Positions 10,119 to 18,490 of a stretch of DNA of 64,000 nucleotides are shown here, one piece after another. Position 1 is the first letter of the stretch; each line of letters begins with the position of its first letter. The stretch is taken from positions 1 to 64,000 of the forward strand of contig JANSYR010000022.1 in the NCBI GenBank assembly GCA_024742285.1, written 5' to 3'. Source of the stretch: a bacterium. GTDB lineage: Bacteria > Myxococcota_A > UBA9160 > UBA4427. Both the position numbers and the translations under genes were made by a program. A model generated the notes under the pieces. It saw only the letters and a list, made by a program, of their open reading frames with translations. It was not told where the DNA came from and did no database searches.

Positions 10119-10706
10119 CTAGGGACGTCGCCCTCGCGCGAGCCGCGCTCCCAGGAGCCCGAGCCCGAGCGCCGCCGCGATCGGCACGGCGGGGCCCAAC
10201 GGCACCGACGGCGCAGCGGTTCCGATCGTCACGTCGGTCCCGATCGGGAACCCCTGTGAGACGGCGAGCTCTCCGGGGATCTCGATGAGCATGAGTCCGC
10301 CGCCCGTCAACCGGAAGCGCGGATTCCCGACGAAACAGCTCCCGTCACAGAAGGAGAATTCGCCGGCCGAGTTGCCCCCGCGCGGCCAGATCAGCTCGTC
10401 GGCCGTGGCCGCGAGAGACACGCTCACGCCGCCGATCACGCCGGTTCCCGGAAACTGCGCGACGACCGTGCTGCCGTTGGTCGAGAGCGCGAGCTCGAAG
10501 GCGACGATGTTCGAGGGAAGAATTCCGGTTCCGATCGTGCCGTCGGTCTCGATCGTGCCGACGACGGTGCCGGAGTTGCCGGCACCGGTGACGACGAGGT
10601 CGACGTCGTAGACGACCGCACCGGCCGGGGCCGCGAGGAAGAGTACGAGGGAGAAGACGAGTCGCGCGAGCGAGCGAGCGGACGAAGAGCGGGAAGCGTG
10701 GAGCAT
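10119..10706 (-). CDS. Secreted protein with C-terminal membrane/Arg sorting-type tail
   Basis: About 195 residues. The ATG at 10706 is preferred over an upstream GTG (10742) because GAGG lies about 8 bases before it. A signal peptide runs to the AAPAGA cleavage region. The mature part is rich in Gly/Thr/Val and has two Cys close together (FCDGSCF), which could form a disulphide. The end reads VPLGPAVPIAAALGLGLLGA then RLARGRRP: a Pro motif, one hydrophobic segment and Arg residues. This resembles VPLPA/PEP-CTERM-type signals but is not a textbook match. Function unknown. Confidence 0.65.
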   Translation of the reverse strand: MLHASRSSSARSLARLVFSLVLFLAAPAGAVVYDVDLVVTGAGNSGTVVGTIETDGTIGTGILPSNIVAFELALSTNGSTVVAQFPGTGVIGGVSVSLAATADELIWPRGGNSAGEFSFCDGSCFVGNPRFRLTGGGLMLIEIPGELAVSQGFPIGTDVTIGTAAPSVPLGPAVPIAAALGLGLLGARLARGRRP

Positions 10707-11010
10707 GGGAAAACCTCGACGAGTTCCCCTCGACCGTTTCACACCGCCCGCGGGCCGGCAATCGCGAACGACACCGGGGATCGCAATCCTTCGTAACCGA
10801 ACCGCGAGATTTCCGATCGCGGACGATTCTCCATCCCGGGGGAAAGAGGCTCCCGAAGTGTCGTCGCCGGCGGTTCGGTGAACGCCTTCCGGATCGCGTC
10901 GTCACGAGCCTGTTAGGCTGCTTCCGGTCGGCGGGAAACCGGAAGCCTGCCGCAGCGAAGGCGTGCGAACCAACGCGCGAGGGAGGACCGGGGCGATCCG
11001 AAAGCCGTTG

Positions 11011-11150
11011 CAGCGGAGCGATCAGGTCAGAGCGACTTCTCGCAGCAACGGAGCGATCAGGTCAGAGCGACTTCTCGCAGCAGCGGAGCGATCAGGTCAG
11101 AGCGACTTCTCGCAGCAGCGGAGCGATCAGGTCAGCGCGACTTCTCGAAG
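11011..11150. repeat. 35-bp tandem repeat spanning the mreB stop codon
   Basis: Four near-identical copies with starts of the shared word GAGCGATCAG at 11016, 11051, 11086 and 11121, exactly 35 bp apart. The copy nearest mreB contains its last codons and TGA stop; the other three repeat that stop region downstream. Because 35 is not a multiple of three, these copies are effectively 3' untranslated sequence. The rest of the 10707-11010 gap shows no gene. Confidence 0.95.
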
Positions 11151-12164
11151 AAGCGAGATGTTGTCGAGGGCCTTGCCGGCGCCGTGGACGACCGCCGTGT
11201 AGGGGTCTTCGCTGCGCAGGATGGGAAGCCGCGTCTCCTGGCGGAGCAGGTGGTCGAGATCGCGCAGGAGCGAGCCCCCGCCCACGAGCATGATGCCGCG
11301 GTCGACGATGTCGGCGGCGAGCTCCGGCGGCGTCTTCTCGAGCGTCAGGTGGACCGTCTCGACGATCGCGTGGATCGGCTCGACCAGCGCTTCGCGCATC
11401 TCGTCGCTCGTGGTGGTCACGACCTTCGGGATGCCGGCGACGAGGTCGCGGCCCTTGATCTCCATCTCTTCGATCGAGCTCTCGGGAGACGCCGACCCGA
11501 TCGTCATCTTGACCTCTTCCGCGGTCCGCTCGCCGATCAGCATGTTGTACTTGCGCTTGACGTAGTTGATGATCGCCTCGTCCATCTTGTCGCCGCCGGT
11601 CCGGATGGAGCGGCTGGTGACGATGCCCGAGAGCGAGATCACGGCGACGTCGGTCGTGCCGCCGCCGATGTCGACGACCATGTTGCCCGTCGGCGCGGTC
11701 ACGTCGAGGCCGGCGCCGATCGCCGCCGCCATCGGCTCCTCGATCAGGAAGACCTCGCGGGCGCCGGCGGAGAGCGCCGACTCGCGGACGGCGCGCTTCT
11801 CGACGCTGGTGATGCAGGGGGGGACGCAGATCACGATCCGCGGTCGCGCGAGCGTGCGCCGGTTGTGCGCGCGCTGGATGAAGTAGCGGAGCATCGCTTC
11901 GGTGATCTCGAAGTCGGCGATCACGCCGTCCTTGATCGGGCGGACCGCGTCGATGTTGCCCGGCGTGCGCCCGAGCATCTCCTTCGCTTCGTGGCCGACG
12001 GCGCGAACGCGGGCGGCCTTGCCGCCGGTGTCCCGCGTGACCGCGACGACCGAAGGCTCCGAGCAGACGACGCCCTTCCCCTTGCTGTAGACGAGCGTGT
12101 TGGCCGTTCCCAGGTCGATCGCGAGATCGTGCGAGAACATTCCGGCGATGGCGTCGAGCAGCAT
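11127..12164 (-). CDS. mreB: Rod-shape-determining protein MreB
   Basis: Bacterial actin homologue that organises cell-wall elongation along the inner membrane. The 345-residue product has the actin-fold phosphate-1 motif (LAIDLGTANTLVY), DVIG-type segment GNMVVDIGGGTTDVAV, and adenosine motif GIMLVGGGSLLRDLD. The N-terminus has a short hydrophobic extension usable as a membrane-binding helix. mreC, mreD, pbp2 and rodA, which usually follow mreB, are not adjacent. The 3' end is embedded in a tandem repeat. Confidence 0.96.
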   Translation of the reverse strand: MLLDAIAGMFSHDLAIDLGTANTLVYSKGKGVVCSEPSVVAVTRDTGGKAARVRAVGHEAKEMLGRTPGNIDAVRPIKDGVIADFEITEAMLRYFIQRAHNRRTLARPRIVICVPPCITSVEKRAVRESALSAGAREVFLIEEPMAAAIGAGLDVTAPTGNMVVDIGGGTTDVAVISLSGIVTSRSIRTGGDKMDEAIINYVKRKYNMLIGERTAEEVKMTIGSASPESSIEEMEIKGRDLVAGIPKVVTTTSDEMREALVEPIHAIVETVHLTLEKTPPELAADIVDRGIMLVGGGSLLRDLDHLLRQETRLPILRSEDPYTAVVHGAGKALDNISLLREVALT

Positions 12165-12583
12165 ACGCTTCTCCCGATTGGATTCACGGACCCGCAGAGC
12201 GGGGGCAAGCGGGTCTCGTATTCCTGAATCGGCAAGAAGGCGCAGAGATTGAGCCCAAAGGGGCCCTGGGCAAAGGGTTTTTCGCCCCGGTCACTCGTGA
12301 GCGGGCTCACAACGTCCACTGCGCGTCTCCGGGGAACGCCCTAGAGCGTCCGTCCCGAGCGGAATCGAGCGCATGGGGCGAGAGATCGCGCCTCCTGTGA
12401 GGCGGCCGACGGGGCCCGTGTCCTCGCCGGCGCAGCGTGCCCTCTCGATCCCGGTCGATCAGCCGACGGTGGGGTCGATCCACACGCCCGACGGCTGGAC
12501 GACGGACTTCCTGGGCATGGCGCTCCGACGGGTCGACCCGGGCAACGTGCTCGCCACACCCTGTGCAGCGCCGGACCGTCCGA
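12165..12583. other. Intergenic region upstream of mreB
   Basis: No convincing gene on either strand. It must hold the mreB promoter. A 7-bp inverted repeat (GACCCGC/GCGGGTC) lies close to the mreB start near 12190-12215, in what would be its leader. An open frame on the plus strand around 12373-12600 continues as antisense of the next gene and has no family resemblance. Confidence 0.5.
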
Positions 12584-14167
12584 TCAGTCGTTGCCGCCCG
12601 GCGTCGGTCTCCGACCGCGCACCGCGAAGGCACCGAGGGTCACGGCCCCACCGAGCAGAAGGGCCGGGCCGACGCCGCCGAGCACCGGTACGAAGAACGA
12701 GGGCCCGGGGTGGCCCGGCGCCGCCGAGATCCTCCGCACGACCCCGTCCTGCTTGTTCAGCACGTAGATCTCCCCATCGTCCCCCTCCGCGAACCGCGTG
12801 TCCGTTCTCGAGAGGAAGGGATTGCCGGTCGCGTCGCGAAGAAAATCGCGGAACGTCTTGTCCACGCCGCCGTCCCGGATCCGCACTTCTTGGTAGGGTG
12901 CGAGGCGTCCGTCCTCCAGCGCCCCGATCGCGCCGAACGCGTTCCGTTCGAGCAGCTGGTTCACGTGGACGGCGAAGATCGGACCCGGACTCGTCGCGAA
13001 GTCGGCGAAGAACATCGTGCCCGTGAGCGCGGGAATCGAGGCCCCTCGATAGACGGGACCGGCGACGATCGCGGCGTTCCCGGTGAGCCCGTTCTGCACG
13101 TGATCGTATTGGGCGACCGGATAGGCGAAGTCGTCGTTCGGATGTTCCGGCGGGAGCGGGGAGACGCTGCTGCCGTTCACGTAGGTGTACGCGCCTTCCC
13201 GGCCGTCCCACCCGTGATTCTGACCGCGCCGAACGAGATCGATCTCTTCGACCACCCCCTGGCCGATGTCCGACACCAGGAGCCGACCGGAGACGCGATC
13301 CCAGAAGAACTTGTGCGGATTGCGAAAGCCGTAGGCCCAGATCTCCTCGATCCGATCCGGCTGACCGAAGAAGGGGTTGGACGCCGGCACCGAATACGGT
13401 GCCGTGCCCGCCTGCAGGGGATCGATCCGCAGGATCTTGCCGTGGGGATAGGCGGTCGGCGTCGTGTCGATGTCCTGCGCAAGGCCGAATGGATCGCCGA
13501 AGGATCCGCCGTCACCGAGGGCGAGATAGAGCAGGCCGTAATCGGCGTCCCCGGGCGAGCGGCGCGGGTCGAAGCCCAGGTCGCCCCCGTCGTGGTTGAC
13601 GAAGGGCTGAGCGATCCGCATCAGCTCCCGGTAGGAGGCCGGGTCGACCTCGCCGCTCGGCAGGAGCGTCCACTCGGCCAGCACGGTCCGATGGTCGACG
13701 CCCGAGGGCGAGGCGAAGTCGACCGGCCCGCCCACGGGCAGGGCCTGCGCGGTCCGGCTGAACGTCACGTAGAGCTTCCGGAAGCCCGGCGCGGTCGGGT
13801 CTCCGAAGTCCGGATGGAAGGCCATCGCCCGAACCCCGGCCTCGTTCGCGATGAAGAGATCGCCGACCGCGGCATCGAGATCCAGGAAGACCGATGCGAC
13901 GGGGGACGCCGAGGGAAGCGGGAACGAATGGATCGTGCCGCGCTGGTCGATGACGTAGGCGAGCCCGGTCGTCTCGTTCCAGACGAGATCCTCGAGACGC
14001 GGAGGCAGACCTGCGCTGTCGGGAATCGTCACGACGTCCGCGAGTTCGATCGTCCAGCTCGCGATCGGCGCCGAAGTCGGGATCGGATTCCCCGTGGTCT
14101 GCGCGGAAGCCACGCTGATCCACGCACCACACAGAAGCGCCGCCAGCCCGAGCGGGATCCGGCTCAT
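12584..14167 (-). CDS. Secreted PQQ-dependent sugar dehydrogenase-type beta-propeller (GSDH family)
   Basis: A 527-residue exported protein with signal peptide (cleavage near AQTTG, residue 22). The mature part follows the glucose/sorbosone dehydrogenase propeller: GVRAMAFHPDF, HDGGDLGFDP, YLALGDGG, GKILRIDP, IWAYGFRNPHKFFWD, DIGQGVVEEID and GQNHGWDGREG. These match the PQQ and calcium pocket region of the family (the His in NHDGG, the Arg in GFRNP). It would oxidise sugars or aldoses in the periplasm or at the surface. A hydrophobic C-terminal segment (FVPVLGGVGPALLLGGAVTL) followed by RGRR suggests anchoring or sorting. AGGAGG precedes the ATG. Real substrate unknown. Confidence 0.85.
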   Translation of the reverse strand: MSRIPLGLAALLCGAWISVASAQTTGNPIPTSAPIASWTIELADVVTIPDSAGLPPRLEDLVWNETTGLAYVIDQRGTIHSFPLPSASPVASVFLDLDAAVGDLFIANEAGVRAMAFHPDFGDPTAPGFRKLYVTFSRTAQALPVGGPVDFASPSGVDHRTVLAEWTLLPSGEVDPASYRELMRIAQPFVNHDGGDLGFDPRRSPGDADYGLLYLALGDGGSFGDPFGLAQDIDTTPTAYPHGKILRIDPLQAGTAPYSVPASNPFFGQPDRIEEIWAYGFRNPHKFFWDRVSGRLLVSDIGQGVVEEIDLVRRGQNHGWDGREGAYTYVNGSSVSPLPPEHPNDDFAYPVAQYDHVQNGLTGNAAIVAGPVYRGASIPALTGTMFFADFATSPGPIFAVHVNQLLERNAFGAIGALEDGRLAPYQEVRIRDGGVDKTFRDFLRDATGNPFLSRTDTRFAEGDDGEIYVLNKQDGVVRRISAAPGHPGPSFFVPVLGGVGPALLLGGAVTLGAFAVRGRRPTPGGND

Positions 14168-14330
14168 CGTCCGCCCTCCTCGTCATCGATTGCCTTCGAA
14201 GATTCGCACAGCGCAGCGAGAGGCCGGTGACGCAGCGCACGTCGAGGGGCGTGCGCGCGGGATCCGCTAGGTTGTCCATCGAACCGAACGTTCGTCGTCG
14301 CCGCACCGGCGCGACGCGAAAGGAACCGCC

Positions 14331-14726
14331 TTGGGCGCCGTCACCTCGCGATTCGACCTGGCCGGACACGTGCTGATCCTGGGCACGATCGCTTTCACGG
14401 TCTACGGCCAGCTGATCCTGAAGCAACAGATGGCCGGGCTCCCGCCCCTGCCCTCCGGCTTGGCGGCCTTTCCCGAGCTCGTCCGTCTGATCCTGACGCG
14501 ACCGCTCATCTTCTCCGGCCTGGCCGCCGCGTTCGTCGCCTCGCTCTTCTGGATGGCCGCGATCCAGCGCTTTCCGCTCAGCTACGCCTACCCGTTCATG
14601 AGCCTGACCTACGTGCTCGTCTTCGGGCTCGCCTATCTCTTCTTCGGCGACGCCATGAGCGCCTCGAAGATCGGCGGCCTGCTCCTGATCTGCGCCGGCG
14701 TCGCGCTGATCGCCCGGGGCGGCTGA
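14331..14726 (+). CDS. Small four-helix EamA/ArnE-like membrane protein
   Basis: A 131-residue integral membrane protein with four predicted helices, the size of SMR or ArnE/ArnF half-transporters. It has the GQLILKQQM first-helix segment with the Gln/Lys pair, an FPLSYAYPFMSLTYVLV third helix and a GGLLLICAGVALIA last helix, typical of ArnE/F and EamA halves. ArnE/F flip undecaprenyl-phosphate-aminoarabinose across the membrane, so a lipid-linked sugar flippase role is plausible given the neighbouring glycan genes. It starts with TTG preceded by AAAGGAA. Alternative: a small multidrug exporter. Confidence 0.75.
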   Translation: MGAVTSRFDLAGHVLILGTIAFTVYGQLILKQQMAGLPPLPSGLAAFPELVRLILTRPLIFSGLAAAFVASLFWMAAIQRFPLSYAYPFMSLTYVLVFGLAYLFFGDAMSASKIGGLLLICAGVALIARGG

Positions 14727-14769
14727 GGCGCCGACGGGGTCGTCCGCCCGGGCCGCTCGCCGGGGCGCG

Positions 14770-16605
14770 TCACTCGCTGTATCCGAGGGCGCGGAGCCGC
14801 TCCCTCAGCACCTCGTCGATCTCGCCCGCGACCGCCGGCTCTGCCGAATAGCGCGGCGCCTCGCGCGCCGCGTCGAGCAGGCGCGCGCGGATCTCCGGGG
14901 CGTCTTCTGCGAGGTTCCGCTCCCAGGACGGGTCGCCCTCGAGCGACACGACGATCGCGGCTTCTTCGTCCTCGTCCGGCGACCACAGGAGGACGTGGTC
15001 ACCCAGGGTGGTGAGCGTCCAGTGGCCGATCGCAAGCGGCGATTCGAAGCCTGCGCGGCGACCGCGGAGCTGGTCGAGGTACCAACCGAATGGACCATGC
15101 TGCGCGACGAGGGGGGTCTCGCCGCCGCGCCGGACGCGGGCGACGGAGAGCGAGAGCCCCTCGCCCGCCGGCGGCGGGAGTGGCTCGAGCCCGACGATCT
15201 CGAGGATCTCGCCGGCGACGTCGCGGGAGGAGACGCGCTCGGCGACCCGCTCCGGTGGAATGCTCGGCGGGTGACGGATCAGGAGCGGGACGCGCAGCAG
15301 ATGCTGGTCCATCACGAGCAGGTGACCGAGGAGGCCACGCTCGCCGAGACGCTCCCCGTGATCCGAAGTGATCACGATCAGCGTCTCGTCCAGTTCGCCG
15401 CGCTCTTCGAGCCAATCGAAGAAGACACCGAGACGACGATCGAGACCAGCGATCTCCGCGTCGTAGAGCGCCGCGATCGCGTCACGGGTCTCGTCGGTCA
15501 TCCCGGGATCCACGGCGTAGCGCTGGGGATCCTGAGGGACCGCCATGGCCGCCTGACGGTCGACATCGGGCAGGACACGTTCGGTGTCGACTTCGAGCGG
15601 ACGGTACGGGTCGTGGGGATCGACGAAGTTCATGAAGAGAAAGCGCGGCGCATCGTTCGTTCGCGACCACCAGCGCTTCGCCCGTGCGAGGACGCGATCG
15701 CTGGCCCCGTCGTCGAGCCAGGCCGGCTTGCCGCCCATGAGCCCGCGGTTGAGCAGCGCGGTCAGGCTGTGCGGCCCCGCGAACCAGGGCGGCGCGTAGA
15801 CGTCGAAGCCCCGCTCCCAGCCCGGCCCGAGGAGGTTCGGATTCGCGACCCATCCCGCGGTCCGGTAGCCCGCCGCCTGGAGTCGGTCCGGAAGCGAGGG
15901 CAGCTCCGCCGGAAACGCCGGGACGTGGACCCCGTCGACGCCGTGCTCGGCGGGCAGGAGCCCGGTGAAGAGGGTCGCGTGGCTCGGCGGTGTCCACGGG
16001 GCCGCGGACCAGGCGTCGTCGTAGACCCGGGCGCGCGAGGCGAGCCGATCGATGGCCGGGGTCGTCGCGCGATCGTGACCGTAGAGCGAGAGTCGGTCCC
16101 GGCGCGTCGTGTCCATCACGATGAACACGACGTCGGGATGCGCGCCGGGCGGAGCGAGCGGCGGCCGCTCCGCGCGCGTGGCCAGGGTCGCCAGCGCGAT
16201 CCCCGCGGCGAGCCCTGCTCCGCCGACGAGCGCGACGCGAACGGGGCGAAACGCGAGCAGCGCGGCGACGCAGGCACCGATCCCGATCGCAGCGACGGAC
16301 GTCGCGAGCCCGTCGGCGAAGGGCGCCAGATCGAGACGCCGGACGAGGTTCCCGACCTGCGGCGCGACCGCCGACGCGAAGCCGATCACGATCGCGAGTC
16401 GAGGCGCCCACGGGACGCGCGCCAGCGGCATCCCGAGCGCGCCCACGATCGCCCCCGCGACGCCGAGGGCGAGTCCCAGAGCGAGGACGCCCCAGACGGG
16501 GACGACCCGGCCGTCCGCGATCCAGAGCAGGGCCTCCGCCGCGGCGGCCGCGAGACCGAGCGCGACCGCGTGCCAGGGCCGGGCGCCGGTATTCGACTCA
16601 GCCAT
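14770..16605 (-). CDS. Membrane-anchored alkaline-phosphatase-superfamily (sulfatase-like) hydrolase/transferase
   Basis: A 611-residue protein with about five N-terminal membrane helices (residues 10-140) and a large extracytoplasmic sulfatase-like domain. Metal-binding and core motifs are DVVFIVMDTTRRDRLSLYGH, FVDPHDPY and TSDHGERLGERG. The nucleophile region reads PWTPPSHATLFTG: the Cys/Ser of formylglycine sulfatases (C/S-x-P-S-R) is Thr. A sulfatase reaction is therefore unlikely; Thr is the nucleophile in phosphoethanolamine and phosphoglycerol transferases of this superfamily. It ends LRALGYSE. It overlaps the upstream membrane glycosyltransferase-like gene by 8 bases, so both probably act on the same envelope polymer. 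Confidence 0.8.
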   Translation of the reverse strand: MAESNTGARPWHAVALGLAAAAAEALLWIADGRVVPVWGVLALGLALGVAGAIVGALGMPLARVPWAPRLAIVIGFASAVAPQVGNLVRRLDLAPFADGLATSVAAIGIGACVAALLAFRPVRVALVGGAGLAAGIALATLATRAERPPLAPPGAHPDVVFIVMDTTRRDRLSLYGHDRATTPAIDRLASRARVYDDAWSAAPWTPPSHATLFTGLLPAEHGVDGVHVPAFPAELPSLPDRLQAAGYRTAGWVANPNLLGPGWERGFDVYAPPWFAGPHSLTALLNRGLMGGKPAWLDDGASDRVLARAKRWWSRTNDAPRFLFMNFVDPHDPYRPLEVDTERVLPDVDRQAAMAVPQDPQRYAVDPGMTDETRDAIAALYDAEIAGLDRRLGVFFDWLEERGELDETLIVITSDHGERLGERGLLGHLLVMDQHLLRVPLLIRHPPSIPPERVAERVSSRDVAGEILEIVGLEPLPPPAGEGLSLSVARVRRGGETPLVAQHGPFGWYLDQLRGRRAGFESPLAIGHWTLTTLGDHVLLWSPDEDEEAAIVVSLEGDPSWERNLAEDAPEIRARLLDAAREAPRYSAEPAVAGEIDEVLRERLRALGYSE

Positions 16606-18214
16606 CCGATCCCTCCGGACGTCGCACGTACACGCGCCCCGCCCCGACCGCGCGCCCCGCGACGTAGTGGGCGTCGAGCCAACGCGTCAGGAAACGGCTC
16701 GCGGGCGTCTCGCCGAAATCCGTCACGTTGCGCACCCAGGCCGCCGCCGGCGGATCCGCCTCGAGGTCGGCGATGAACTCCGCCTGCCACGGTTCGAAGA
16801 GTCTGGCCGGCAGGTAGGTCCGCTGGAAGTGGGGCGGGTGATAGAAGCCGGACGGTTGTCTGCGCTCGAGCAGGAGGTGGAGCACGTTCGCGCGTCCCCA
16901 GACGAGGAGCGGGCCATCGGCGGGGAGCGCCGCGGCGAGCTCCCGGGCGATGTCGCGGGCGTCGTCGAGAGCGACGCCGTCGCCGGCCTCGAAGCGCGCT
17001 TCCCAGGTCGCGCGATCGCGCTCGCCGGTCAGAACGGGGAAGAGGTCCCCGAAGGCCGTGCGGATCTTCGCGGCCGACCCGATCAGCGCGAGGCCGATCA
17101 GCGCGATCGCCGCCCAACGCCAGCCCCCCGTCCGGGCGACGGCGCCCGTGGCCTGACCGAGCGCTCCGGCCGTCAGGGCAGAGAGTCCGACCAGGATCGG
17201 CCCCGCGTAGTAGACGAGGTCGTGCCCCTGGGCGAGATAGGAGAGCACGCCCACGATCACGGTCGCCCACCCGAGTCCGGCGGCGGTCCGCGGCGCGCGG
17301 TCCGAGGACCGGAACGCGACGACGGTCGCGACGATCGCCGCGACGATCACCCAGTGGTAGCCGCCGACGCAGTAGCGGACGATCGTGGCGAAACGCTCCG
17401 CGAGCGGCGCCGAGTCGGCGGGCACCCGCGTGACGATCGCGACGATGGCGTGGTCCCAGAAAGCCGAGAGCGTGGCGCCCTGGAGCGCGAGGACGAGCAC
17501 CGCGACGAGCAGCGCGGCGAGGCTCCAGCCGGCGACGACCGCGACCCCCCGCACCGCCTCACGCGGCGCGAGCTCGCCGCGCCTGGCGAGGACGCCGGCC
17601 AGGACGGGCACGACGAGGGCGAAGAGCGCGAAGGTCGGTTTGACGAGGACCGCGGCGGTCAGGGCCGCGCCGGCGAGCGCGACCCGAGCGACGCCGCCCG
17701 CCACCAGGAACCGCCATGCCAGCGCGAGGGCGGCGAGCCCGAAATGACCCGCGATGATGTCCCGCTGGCCCGCGAACCAGTGGCCGGAGGTCATGTAGAG
17801 GATCGGGTGGAGGAACCAGAACCACCGGACCGCGGCACGCCCCCCCAGCTGGGCGACCAGGGGCGTGCCGCCCGCCACACCAAGTAGGAGAATGACCACA
17901 TCCGTCCGCCGCCAGCCGAACTCGTCCAGCCCCCAGAAGGCCACGGAGACGGCGTGGAGCCAATGCGACAGCGGCCAGTTCCCGTCGCGGATGTCGACGT
18001 AGGGGGCCTGGCCGAGGCGGACGAGCCAGCCCGTGTAGTCGAGCTGCCACTGGTCGATCGAGGGCGGCAGCTGCAGATAGAGCAGCGCGACCAGCGGCGA
18101 CACGACGAGCGTCGCCAGCACCAGCCCACGCTCGATCCAACGCTCCGTCGTCACCTCGTCCCCGATCGCGGGCGCCCCGAATCGGTCGCACCGTCCCTGC
18201 CCGTCTCGATCCAC
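16598..18214 (-). CDS. GT39/ArnT-like integral membrane glycosyltransferase
   Basis: A 538-residue polytopic protein, with about ten hydrophobic helices between residues 25 and 390 and a soluble C-terminal part (about 400-538). Features typical of GT-C enzymes are a first periplasmic loop with acidic residues (QLDYTGWLVRLGQAPYVDIRDGNWPL), HPILYMTSGHWFAGQRD and the repeated Ala/Val-rich helices. GT-C enzymes transfer sugars from polyprenyl phosphate to lipid or protein acceptors outside the cytoplasm. The exact family is uncertain. Start is a GTG; a GTG about 20 codons later is an alternative. It is divergent from the GT2 operon and overlaps the downstream sulfatase-like gene. Confidence 0.7.
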   Translation of the reverse strand: MDRDGQGRCDRFGAPAIGDEVTTERWIERGLVLATLVVSPLVALLYLQLPPSIDQWQLDYTGWLVRLGQAPYVDIRDGNWPLSHWLHAVSVAFWGLDEFGWRRTDVVILLLGVAGGTPLVAQLGGRAAVRWFWFLHPILYMTSGHWFAGQRDIIAGHFGLAALALAWRFLVAGGVARVALAGAALTAAVLVKPTFALFALVVPVLAGVLARRGELAPREAVRGVAVVAGWSLAALLVAVLVLALQGATLSAFWDHAIVAIVTRVPADSAPLAERFATIVRYCVGGYHWVIVAAIVATVVAFRSSDRAPRTAAGLGWATVIVGVLSYLAQGHDLVYYAGPILVGLSALTAGALGQATGAVARTGGWRWAAIALIGLALIGSAAKIRTAFGDLFPVLTGERDRATWEARFEAGDGVALDDARDIARELAAALPADGPLLVWGRANVLHLLLERRQPSGFYHPPHFQRTYLPARLFEPWQAEFIADLEADPPAAAWVRNVTDFGETPASRFLTRWLDAHYVAGRAVGAGRVYVRRPEGSDG

Positions 18215-18490
18215 CTACTGTGAGCAGGTTCGCACAACGTCCCCGACACCTGCCCTACGATGGGGATCCCGGCAGCGACCTTCCCGCTCTCGCGCAGTCC
18301 GGCTGCATGACGGCGGCACCTTCGTACGCGAACAGGAATGGGCGGGCGGACGGGCATCAGATCAGACGCCTTTCATGCGCAGCGCAAGCGCCCCGAAGAA
18401 GCAAGTCACGCGTTTCCCCTCGAAACACACGATCCGGCCGACGCGAAGCGCCTCGATCGTGCCACTCCTCTAGCGACGGAGCGAGCCCCG

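Noticed and set aside
11011-11150. CRISPR or attachment-site array
   Set aside because: Tandem copies without spacers or integrase; same geometry as other stop-codon repeats.
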